A stretch of 64,000 nt of DNA from an uncultured Crocinitomix sp. (GTDB lineage Bacteria; Bacteroidota; Bacteroidia; Flavobacteriales_D; Crocinitomicaceae), in assembly GCA_905478225.1 (NCBI GenBank), contig CAJQHR010000014.1, forward strand, positions 1 through 64,000. The letters are read 5' to 3'. This document shows positions 17,650 to 25,932 of this stretch, in pieces. Under the pieces are notes generated by a model. That model ran no database searches. It was not told the DNA's origin and saw only the letters and a program-made list of their open reading frames with translations. A program made the translations under genes and the position numbers. How positions within the stretch are numbered: the first letter of the stretch is position 1; each line of letters begins with the position of its first letter.

Positions 17650-18520
17650 TCTACTATTAGCCATTCTCTTCTTTAACATAATTCTGATTCTGTTTAAATT
17701 ATTTGATCGGTACAAAGTTGATAATTTGCAAGCCATTATTGTAAATTATATTGTGGCCGGTTCATGCGGAATTATTTTTGCAGAAACTAAAATTTCTGCC
17801 AGCCAATTATTCGAACTGCCATGGATTGGATATGCCCTAATTATTGGATTCATCTTTATTGTTGTATTTAACCTTTTAGCTAAAGGCGCCCAAGTTGTAG
17901 GTATGGCCATATCAACGGTTGCCAATAAAATGTCTGTAATTCTGCCAGTTATTGCAAGTTTTATTTTGTACGGCGACACGGTATCCGCGCTTAAAGTAAT
18001 TGGTATTTGTTTAGCCTTGTTAGGCGTTGTTTTGAGCTCTATTGAAAAGGGAAAACTCAGTTTTGACAAAAAATACCTTTGGTTGATCATCATCATTTTT
18101 GCAGGACAAGGTATTGCAGATATTTTATTCAATTATGCGCAACAAACACACGTCCAGTCCGATCACGCAACGCTTTTTATTTCGTTACTCTTTTTATCGT
18201 CATGCGCCTCAGGATTGGTATTGTTGATTATCGCGATTGCCCGGGGCAAAGAAGCGATTTTCCCTGTAAAAAAATTGGGTAGAAATATAATTTGGGGAAT
18301 TGCATTAGGCGTACCTAATTATTTAACTGTTTACTATTTTTTCAAAGCATTAGACAATGGTTTTATGGAAAGTTCACAAGTTTATCCAATATTGAATATG
18401 GGAATAATCGTCATATCTGCGTTGTCTGGTTACCTGATGTTTAAAGAAAAATTATCCGTAATTAACTGGTTAGGTATTGCGGTCTCGGTTTTGGCAATTG
18501 CCGCTATTAGCGCTGGATAA
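17642..18520 (+). CDS. EamA/DMT-family permease
   Basis: A 292-residue inner-membrane protein with ten predicted helices arranged as two EamA repeats. The second repeat ends NGFMESSQVYPILNMGIIVISALSGYLMFKEKLSVINWLGIAVSVLAIAAISAG, the typical closing segment of drug/metabolite transporters. It overlaps ribD by 8 bp and is therefore probably translated from the same mRNA. A flavin-related substrate is only a guess from that context; the family carries many metabolites. Confidence 0.85.
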   Translation: MLDLLLAILFFNIILILFKLFDRYKVDNLQAIIVNYIVAGSCGIIFAETKISASQLFELPWIGYALIIGFIFIVVFNLLAKGAQVVGMAISTVANKMSVILPVIASFILYGDTVSALKVIGICLALLGVVLSSIEKGKLSFDKKYLWLIIIIFAGQGIADILFNYAQQTHVQSDHATLFISLLFLSSCASGLVLLIIAIARGKEAIFPVKKLGRNIIWGIALGVPNYLTVYYFFKALDNGFMESSQVYPILNMGIIVISALSGYLMFKEKLSVINWLGIAVSVLAIAAISAG

Positions 18521-18573
18521 ACCTTTTGAAAAATAAATGCTAATTTAGTCTCAAACATAATCACTACTGCCTT

Positions 18574-18975
18574 ATGAAAAACTTCTACGCAATCCTAATA
18601 TTATCAATATTCGTTATCAGTTGTGGCGGACCTGAACCGCTTGAAGATGATGTTGACCAAACTGTAGTACCTGACACTACTAAAAATGAAAATGAGGCAC
18701 AAGCATACGGCTCTACATTCGTTGAATTCCCTTCGGTAGATGGGTTGATTATATCAGGAACAATCTATCAAATAGACGATACATCACCTTCTATTTTATT
18801 GTGCCACCAAGCAGGATTCAATATGCATGAATATGATGAGATTGCACCTAAACTAAACGCATTGAGCTTTAATTGCATTGCGGTAGATCAACGTTCGGGC
18901 GGTATTTTATATGATTACGTGATATTTAATCCAGTACCATTTGAGATTATCTCAAAACATTTTCGAATCGTTTAA
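18574..18975 (+). pseudogene. Truncated alpha/beta-hydrolase lipoprotein
   Basis: It has a lipoprotein signal peptide (lipobox VISC, Cys17) and then a short acidic linker. Next come the first strands of an alpha/beta hydrolase: VDGLIISGTIYQ, ILLCHQAGFNMHEYDEIAPKLNALSFNCIAVDQRSGG. The fold breaks right after the 'D-x-R-x-x-G' segment that precedes the nucleophile elbow; the last 25 residues (ILYDYVIFNPVPFEIISKHF) look unrelated. No GxSxG, acid or His motif follows. At 133 residues against roughly 250-300 expected, it is a 3'-deleted gene rather than a functional enzyme. Confidence 0.65.
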
Positions 18976-19133
18976 TCCGTCTCAGGCTGATTGATTTTAC
19001 TTTTTTGTTTCGATTAGGTTAAAAAATCACCTAAACTGCTGAAAATTCTCTGTTCAAGTTTTAAAAAGTTAATAGGATTGACCAACTGCAAGAGAGAGGA
19101 TACTTTATCTTCTTGATATCCGAGATCCAATAA

Positions 19134-19165
19134 AAAAAAGGTGACACAAACGAGTCACCTTTTTA
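19134..19165. terminator. Bidirectional terminator
   Basis: A perfect stem aaaaaggtgac/gtcaccttttt with a short loop has A-runs on one side and T-runs on the other. It can end both the truncated hydrolase gene and the minus-strand DUF5686 gene. Confidence 0.8.
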
Positions 19166-19220
19166 ATACAATTCTGCGTGAAACTATACGCCATCCATTT
19201 CTTAATGAATCCTGCTAGGA

Positions 19221-21767
19221 TTAATAGGACCAAGAATTTGTGAATGAATTAAAGAAATCAAATCCAAATTTAAAATTGAGATTAACGGAAGGTTCACCAT
19301 TAGATCGTACCACATAAAAGGCACTCATTTTAAACAACTGTGCTTTTATTTTGAAAATTCGTTCTAGTCCTGCATAAAACTCAATATGCGCATAATCTTC
19401 TTGTTCAATAAACAAGGCGGCAGTCCCTGCAACTAACTGAAGTTTTAATTTATTAATTAATGGGATTTTATTCATTATTGCACCATTGAAATGGTGAATT
19501 GCAAATGCTTGTAAGTAAGGACGCGTGGTGTTAAAAGTAGAATCCAACAACTGCATTGTCATGAGTGGTTGTGAGAAAAAGAAGAGGTCAGATCCTCGAA
19601 TAAACTTACGCTCTATATACTGCACTTCGCTTGCACTCTTGCCAAAGAATGTTCCAGCTTCTACTTCCCATTTCAAATCACCAAATGTTCCGAAATCAAC
19701 TTTATCGGAAGCTCCAATTTCTAAAAAGTTAAAATTCACGTCACTATTAAACAAATTTGGAATCCCCTTTTTAAAGGTCAATCGTAATTCAGGAAACTCT
19801 GTACCGATAACCAATTTTTTATTTCCTTTCAAAATATATTTTTGCTTAAATCGGTAAAGCAACTCCAACTCAAAAATTGATACCGTATAAGTCTCATATG
19901 GAACAATCTCAGACCAATTCAATGCCTCTCCCAATTTTTCGGCCCATGGCGCCTTCTCAATGTTTGAAATGTCTCTACGCGTAGAATAATCAAAAGTGAA
20001 ACGACCGTACAAACCGTTAATTAACTCATAACGCGTTGTTACGCCAAAAAATGTTTTGCGCACGTAGTTTCCACGGCTTAAAAAATTCGTGATTGATTGT
20101 TCCATTGTAACAAAATCGTAAGTATCACCACCTGCAACTCTTAAACTGCCAAAATGCTTTGGGAAAAAAGTATACTCAACGCCCAATTGGCCCTTAACAT
20201 CTTTGTTTCTATGTCCGTAATCGATATCTCCGTCCAATTTAATGGCTTGTGCATTTTCAAATTCTTTAGAATACGTGCCCCCCAACTTATGCCGGTAACC
20301 TCCAATGCCGAAAGGTTGAACTTGAGAAATTAACGGGTTAATATAAATTTCTCGCTTCTTTTCACGATTTCTAAATCCTACTCCGCTCAATACAAAATCC
20401 CAAAATCGTAGCTTATTATAGTCCGCATTTACACTATCAATATAGGTATCGCTTTCTAATAATTTCGTAATGCTGTCTTGCACATGAATAAAAGCTAATT
20501 CTTCTGGTTTGAGTTGTATGGGTCTAATCTCGGCCCAATATGCTGAATCCTTGTCAAAGGCCTCCTCATCATATTCCATGACCACATTTTTGAATGTTTT
20601 GTTATCAAATTCAACATCAAATTCATATTCCGTATGATTCACTCGAGTATTTCCCATTACGATAAACGGAAAGTCATTAATGGTATAAGTAAATTCTCTT
20701 CGCTCAACGACCCATCTTCCATCTACTTGCACAAAATCTTCAATAATTCGAAACGCTTTAAAATACTGCATGGCTGACGGATTAATGGATAAATCCATTG
20801 ATTTAACCACCCATAAACTGTCAATTATAAATAGCTTACCTGAAAACAACGGCGCTTCTTTAAAACGAGGCTCTACCTGAATGTCATATATTTTTTGTCC
20901 GTCCTCTTCAAAAATATTGTTCAATGAATATTTATAATTTAGAAAAGCATTCGCGGCAAATGGAGATACAATTGGAGTTCCAGATACTTTTGGCAATTCT
21001 ATCAAATTTTGATAAAGATCGAAATCTCCATCTTCTACCTTTTCAAAAAATATGTACGGATTATATTCAATTACCTGTGAGGGTAAAATGCTATTTGGAT
21101 TTGAAAAATCGGCACTTACAACAACAGTGCTATTGCTTTTTAAAACATAATCATTATGCGCTAAAATTGTCTCTTTATAGGTGTTTCGTCGTTTGAAACT
21201 TGTAATGGAATTAGATTCTATAAAATTCATTTTTTGCCGTGACGGCACACCTTCAGTTTCTGTTTTTAAATCTCCCCCGGCTTGAATATCACGTGCGGCT
21301 TTAATAAGTCCGTTTTTTTCTTCTTTCTCCAAACTTGTTTTGATATAGGTTTTACATTGATACGTCTCGTATTGATTACGCATATTTTTTTTATTGTCAA
21401 TCACATGACCAATCACTTCTTTTACAATATTTCGCTCATCTGCATAAATCTCAACAGTGCCAAGAGAAACAGCTTCGTATTCAAGCTTAACATTATTCTC
21501 CATAACGGCTGATAGAAAAATTAGCGTATCAATTCTTTCAGCGAAACCAATCATGTTGTACTTCACAATAACCGTGTCAGCAGCAGCAACTTCTAAAAAA
21601 TAACTTCCATTATTACTTGTCGGAACACCATAAGAAGTGTTTTCTACCGACACGCGCGCTCCTGGTATCGAATTCCCAGAAGGGTCTAAAACAATTCCTT
21701 TCACAACGTTTTGCCCAATACTTGTTAAACTAATAAAGAAGATAAAAGGCGTAGATATTTTTTTCAT
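19221..21767 (-). CDS. DUF5686 outer-membrane protein with carboxypeptidase-regulatory-like domain
   Basis: An 848-residue protein with signal peptide MKKISTPFIFFISLTSIGQ. A CarboxypepD_reg-like beta domain follows (VKGIVLDPSGNSIPGARVSVENTSYGVPTSNNGSYFLEV, about 20-105), then the long DUF5686 region, ending in alternating aromatic strands typical of an outer-membrane barrel (VNLNFKFGFDFFNSFTNSWSY). The family is widespread in Bacteroidota; its function is unknown. I chose the ATG at 21767 because the track's extension to 21935 puts unrelated residues before the signal peptide. It is downstream of, and co-oriented with, an M1 peptidase gene but separated by a terminator. Confidence 0.82.
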   Translation of the reverse strand: MKKISTPFIFFISLTSIGQNVVKGIVLDPSGNSIPGARVSVENTSYGVPTSNNGSYFLEVAAADTVIVKYNMIGFAERIDTLIFLSAVMENNVKLEYEAVSLGTVEIYADERNIVKEVIGHVIDNKKNMRNQYETYQCKTYIKTSLEKEEKNGLIKAARDIQAGGDLKTETEGVPSRQKMNFIESNSITSFKRRNTYKETILAHNDYVLKSNSTVVVSADFSNPNSILPSQVIEYNPYIFFEKVEDGDFDLYQNLIELPKVSGTPIVSPFAANAFLNYKYSLNNIFEEDGQKIYDIQVEPRFKEAPLFSGKLFIIDSLWVVKSMDLSINPSAMQYFKAFRIIEDFVQVDGRWVVERREFTYTINDFPFIVMGNTRVNHTEYEFDVEFDNKTFKNVVMEYDEEAFDKDSAYWAEIRPIQLKPEELAFIHVQDSITKLLESDTYIDSVNADYNKLRFWDFVLSGVGFRNREKKREIYINPLISQVQPFGIGGYRHKLGGTYSKEFENAQAIKLDGDIDYGHRNKDVKGQLGVEYTFFPKHFGSLRVAGGDTYDFVTMEQSITNFLSRGNYVRKTFFGVTTRYELINGLYGRFTFDYSTRRDISNIEKAPWAEKLGEALNWSEIVPYETYTVSIFELELLYRFKQKYILKGNKKLVIGTEFPELRLTFKKGIPNLFNSDVNFNFLEIGASDKVDFGTFGDLKWEVEAGTFFGKSASEVQYIERKFIRGSDLFFFSQPLMTMQLLDSTFNTTRPYLQAFAIHHFNGAIMNKIPLINKLKLQLVAGTAALFIEQEDYAHIEFYAGLERIFKIKAQLFKMSAFYVVRSNGEPSVNLNFKFGFDFFNSFTNSWSY

Positions 21768-21866
21768 GTTGCCAAGGTATTTTATGCAAGACGGGGGATT
21801 GGTCATAAAGTTACACCAATCGTTACAAACTTGGCTAAATTTTATACGAACAGACGCCATAACAAA

Positions 21867-21910
21867 AAAAACTGCAACAATGACCAGGAAGTTCTTTGTT
21901 GCAGTTTTTC
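21867..21910 (-). terminator. Terminator of the M1 aminopeptidase gene
   Basis: Read on the minus strand, aaaaactgcaacaa pairs with ttgttgcagttttt, with a 16-nt loop, and is followed by a T-run. It separates the aminopeptidase gene from the DUF5686 gene. Confidence 0.8.
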
Positions 21911-21994
21911 TTGAGCCGCCGCAGCAACTCACCAAATAAATGCTACTGCAAAATTACGAAATAAATTCGGTTCGTGTTTTATTATTATAATATC

Positions 21995-23896
21995 CTAACT
22001 TTCCCAACCCAATATTTCGTCAACTGTGTTGAAAGAAATGGCGTGGTAGTTACGTCTTGCTTTCTCATAAATTGCTCTTCCTAAATCCAAACCTTCGTCA
22101 GATTTTGCTAATTCGGTATAAATAGGTTCCAAGAATTTTCGGCGCCCTACATTAATTAAAAAGTTTTCCATATCCACATTAATTCCATCATAGCCGTGCT
22201 TTATCGAGGCAATATACCATTCCGCCATTATTTCAGAATTTCCGCAATTCTTAAATCCAAACTCTGTGTCTAAAAGCAAAAATTTATCGGCTGCAGTTTC
22301 AGCAGGTATTTGTCGAATAAAGTGCATCCATTCTTGCGTGGTCCATGCAGCTTCATCAATGCCTAAACTCTGTGCATTTGCCATTTCCGGAATCAGCAAA
22401 GAAACTTCAGTCACTAAATCAAATCGGTTGGATTCAATTTGAACTGCATTTTCAGGAATTCCTTGTCCATATATCCATTCATCTACATTGAAGTCGCTAG
22501 CATTTGGTTTTAATAAATTCTCATCTAAATAAACCACAAAATCCTCAGTGGTTAAGGTCTGAAATTCATGATCTCCAAAATAACTATTGATGAAAACATC
22601 AAATTTTTCTCTACCAACTTCTTCCTCTAAGGTCATCAAAAACAGCGCTCCTTTAACATAGGCAATGGCAGACATTCCGTCATCAGGATCCCGTCCAACT
22701 AGATCTAATTTCAATTTCGTATCATCCGGATATTCTCCTTCTAAAATGGCTTTATTTTCATTCAACATTTCTTCATACTCAATGGAAAATAGCATATCAG
22801 AATGTTCTTTCCCGTAAAGCGCTTCCATGATTCTGTTTTCAAAATAAACGGTGAATCCTTCATTCAGCCAAAAATCGTCCCAAGTGGCATTGGTCACCAA
22901 ATTCCCTGACCAAGAATGCGCTAATTCATGCGCAATTAATGACACTAAGGAGCGGTCACCAGCCAAAATTGTAGGCGTTGCAAAGGTTAATTTTGGATTT
23001 TCCATTCCACCAAAAGGAAAGGAAGGTGGTAAAACAATAATATCATATCTCCCCCATTTGTATTCCCCATAAAGTCCTTCTGCAACCTCAATCATTTTCT
23101 CAACATCCGCAAATTCATAAACGCTTTTTTCAATCATTGAAGGTTCAGCATAAACTCCTGTTCTAGATCCTAATGCTGCAAATTCTAGATCACCAACCGC
23201 CAAGGCAATTAAATAACACGGAATGGGCTTATCCATTTCGAAATGATATTTCCCTTCGGAATCTTTTTCTGTAGGATTATCGGCGCTCATTACTGCCATT
23301 AATTGATTCGGAACTGTAATATCAGCACTGTATGTAATTCTGTTTCCCGGTGTATCTTGACATGGAATCCATGTTCTAGTAAGCACGGCTTCACCTTGCG
23401 TAAACAAATAAGGTTCAGACTTTCCTGCTGTTTGCTGAGGCGCTAACCATTGCAAGGCTTTAGAATCAGGTGCCGTTGAATAATAAATAGTTACCGATTC
23501 AGTTTCAGGTAATACTGCAACTGATAATGATTTTCCTAAAAGTTCATCATAATTGCCTAATTCAAATGTTGTTTCAACTCCATTATCCAACTCAACCTTT
23601 TCAATCGTCAAACTGTGTGAATCAAAAATCATTGTTTCAACACCAGCAATATTGTCAATTGAATGCCTTACGCTTCCAACCAATAATTTCGATTCAAAAT
23701 CGACAGAAAGGTCTAAGTGCAAATGAGTTGTTTTAACCTCAGCAACATTAGCGTGTGAATGTTGGTCCAAAACTCCAATTTCAATAGAATCTGCAGGAGC
23801 ATCAGTTTCAATGTTGTCATCATTTTCACCACCACCGCAGCTTGAAAATGCAATTCCTAAAACCGCTGTTACCAATAAAGATTTGCTGTACTTCAT
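21995..23896 (-). CDS. M1-family aminopeptidase lipoprotein (LTA4-hydrolase-like)
   Basis: A 633-residue zinc aminopeptidase anchored as a lipoprotein (lipobox FSSC, Cys20, followed by Gly/Asn/Asp). The exopeptidase motif GGMENP (FPFGGMENPKLTFATP) and the zinc site HELAHSW ... NEGF are intact. The C-terminal helical domain (FLEPIYTELAKSDEGLDLGRAIYEKARRNYHAISFNTVDEIL) matches the leukotriene-A4-hydrolase-type armadillo domain of cold-active aminopeptidases. It removes N-terminal residues from peptides, probably at the cell envelope. The start at 23896 replaces the track's TTG at 23971 because the signal peptide begins there. A -7 box precedes it and a strong terminator follows. Confidence 0.92.
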   Translation of the reverse strand: MKYSKSLLVTAVLGIAFSSCGGGENDDNIETDAPADSIEIGVLDQHSHANVAEVKTTHLHLDLSVDFESKLLVGSVRHSIDNIAGVETMIFDSHSLTIEKVELDNGVETTFELGNYDELLGKSLSVAVLPETESVTIYYSTAPDSKALQWLAPQQTAGKSEPYLFTQGEAVLTRTWIPCQDTPGNRITYSADITVPNQLMAVMSADNPTEKDSEGKYHFEMDKPIPCYLIALAVGDLEFAALGSRTGVYAEPSMIEKSVYEFADVEKMIEVAEGLYGEYKWGRYDIIVLPPSFPFGGMENPKLTFATPTILAGDRSLVSLIAHELAHSWSGNLVTNATWDDFWLNEGFTVYFENRIMEALYGKEHSDMLFSIEYEEMLNENKAILEGEYPDDTKLKLDLVGRDPDDGMSAIAYVKGALFLMTLEEEVGREKFDVFINSYFGDHEFQTLTTEDFVVYLDENLLKPNASDFNVDEWIYGQGIPENAVQIESNRFDLVTEVSLLIPEMANAQSLGIDEAAWTTQEWMHFIRQIPAETAADKFLLLDTEFGFKNCGNSEIMAEWYIASIKHGYDGINVDMENFLINVGRRKFLEPIYTELAKSDEGLDLGRAIYEKARRNYHAISFNTVDEILGWES

Positions 23897-23919
23897 ATGT
23901 TCAAAATTTTCTTGCTGTG

Positions 23920-23927
23920 CAAAGATA
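23920..23927 (-). promoter_or_regulatory. -7 box of the M1 aminopeptidase
   Basis: Minus-strand TAtcTTTG, a perfect match, 23 nt before the ATG. This favours the 23896 start over the upstream TTG, which would lie beyond the box. Confidence 0.55.
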
Positions 23928-24092
23928 ACATGAAATATAGGTTGCATGAGATTTTTTATACCAAAGGCCAAATTTTCATGTTAAATATTAATTTTTAACT
24001 GTTTAAGCGATAACTCCCAATTAAAATGATGAACGGTTGCAATTTTTAAGTTTATTTAATTAATTTCACAGGCTTAATGTAATCACATATTT

Positions 24093-25898
24093 ATGAGCGC
24101 AGTTACATCCCCTTCAGAAGAAAAAACGCTATTTGGACATCCGGTAGGATTGTATGTTTTGTTCTTCACCGAAATGTGGGAGCGATTCTCGTATTATGGA
24201 ATGCGGGCTTTACTGGTTCTCTATATCTCATCCACAGTTGGTAACGGAGGCTTAGGTTGGACTAAAGCGAATGCAATTGAGTTGTACGGCTGGTATACCA
24301 TGCTTGTTTATGTGATGTCTATTCCTGGCGGCATCATTGCCGATAGAATCTTAGGTCAAAAAAAATCAGTGCTTTACGGTGCAATCATACTAGTAGCCGG
24401 GCATGGAATTTTGGCGATTGAGGCAACCTGGGCGTTTTATACTGGATTGGCGTTGATAATATTTGGAGTTGGAATGTTAAAACCGAATATCTCGACCATG
24501 GTTGGTGGTTTATACAAAACAGGAGACCTGCGCCGAGATAAAGGATTCACTATTTTCTATATTGGAATTAATATTGGGGCATTTTTATCAGCGCTAATTG
24601 TAGGATATATTGGCGAAACTTATGGATGGCATTATGGATTTGGATTAGCTGGTATCGGCATGCTATTTGGACTCTTGGTGTACATTTGGGGTCAAAAACA
24701 CCTAACAGCAGTAGGAAACTTCCTAGGCAATTCGGCAAACGAGACTGAAAAAGCGGTCATAAAAAAGCCCTTAAATGCTATTGAAAGAGACCGAATGAAG
24801 GTTTTATTGATTTCATTCTTAATCATTATCGTCTTCTGGGGAGCTTTTGAGCAAGCAGGAGGCCTTTTAAATATTTATGCTGATGAGAAGATAAATCGTG
24901 TCATTTTTGGCTGGGAAATGCCAGCAACATGGTTTCAATCATTTAACGCCGGATTCATAATCATATTCGGAACAGCAGTTGCAGGTTTCTGGGCAAATCG
25001 TAAACTCAAGGGTAAAGAAACATCCACCCTACTAAAAATGGGGATTGGTACCATCATAATGGGACTTGGCTTCTTAGTTATGGTAGGAGCTTCAAGGGAA
25101 GCAGGTGCTATCGAATTTGGTACAGCAAGCTTTTGGTGGTTAACAGCAGCATATTTATTACATACAATTGGTGAGCTTTGTGCGTCTCCTACTGCTTTAT
25201 CGTTCATTACGAAATTAGCTCCGTTAAAATACGCTTCTATCATGATGGGGGTTTATTTTGCAGCAACGGGATTTGGAAACATGCTCGCTAGCACCATTGG
25301 CAAAAATTCTCAATCTGATCCGACAAAAATTGAATTAATAGCGAGTGCTGATGCATTGATTGAATTTGATCGAACGGATACGCTTTTAGCGAATGACAAA
25401 TCCTTTGCCTTAAAGGCGAATATCTATATGGAAAATGGGGCTTTTGTAGCTACTGGTTATGATAACGGACTCCCTGTGGATGGCTTCTTCGACTTTGCAG
25501 CTAAAACAATGGATGAAGATGGAAAACCAATCCCAGCTGATAAAATTGCAGCAGAAAGAGCCGCTGGTTTGGCAGAAATTGAAACTACGTTGACCGAAAG
25601 AGAAGCCACAATAGAAAACCCGTTACACGCTCAATTTAAATTTGAAAAAGAATTTGAGGCGGCTAAGATTGGCGCCAATAAAGGAGATGGTCAAAACTAC
25701 GAAGGTCAATTCATTATTGAAGAAATTCAAACTGAAAAAGAGCACAATATTTTCTTATTTATATTCTTATTAACACTGGTATTTGGTATACTTGTAATTG
25801 CTCTGCTTAAACCATTAAAACGCCTAACACATGGTGCCGAGGATAATGAAGGAACAACTAATGAGGAGACTGAAGGATTTGAATTAGCCGACAACTAA
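24093..25898 (+). CDS. POT-family proton-coupled peptide transporter (first of tandem pair)
   Basis: A 601-residue MFS/POT permease importing di- and tripeptides with protons. The N-terminus carries the family motif TEMWERFSYYGMRALLVLY (ExxERFxYY intact). FYIGINIGAFLSALIVGYIGE and FWGAFEQAGG are further POT signatures. Between the last two membrane helices (after GFGNMLASTIGKN, before HNIFLFIFLLTLVFG) lies a hydrophilic insertion of about 125 residues, rich in Glu, Lys and Ala, probably extracytoplasmic. It has no recognised fold. It lies 34 bp upstream of a second POT gene, so one operon. Near the peptidases it fits peptide nutrition. Confidence 0.9.
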   Translation: MSAVTSPSEEKTLFGHPVGLYVLFFTEMWERFSYYGMRALLVLYISSTVGNGGLGWTKANAIELYGWYTMLVYVMSIPGGIIADRILGQKKSVLYGAIILVAGHGILAIEATWAFYTGLALIIFGVGMLKPNISTMVGGLYKTGDLRRDKGFTIFYIGINIGAFLSALIVGYIGETYGWHYGFGLAGIGMLFGLLVYIWGQKHLTAVGNFLGNSANETEKAVIKKPLNAIERDRMKVLLISFLIIIVFWGAFEQAGGLLNIYADEKINRVIFGWEMPATWFQSFNAGFIIIFGTAVAGFWANRKLKGKETSTLLKMGIGTIIMGLGFLVMVGASREAGAIEFGTASFWWLTAAYLLHTIGELCASPTALSFITKLAPLKYASIMMGVYFAATGFGNMLASTIGKNSQSDPTKIELIASADALIEFDRTDTLLANDKSFALKANIYMENGAFVATGYDNGLPVDGFFDFAAKTMDEDGKPIPADKIAAERAAGLAEIETTLTEREATIENPLHAQFKFEKEFEAAKIGANKGDGQNYEGQFIIEEIQTEKEHNIFLFIFLLTLVFGILVIALLKPLKRLTHGAEDNEGTTNEETEGFELADN

Positions 25899-25932
25899 GA
25901 TTTTTAACACGAAAAAATAGAAACATCTGAAT

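Noticed and set aside
21768-21935. N-terminal extension of the DUF5686 protein
   Set aside because: It would place 56 unrelated residues before an obvious signal peptide, and it overlaps the terminator of the upstream gene.
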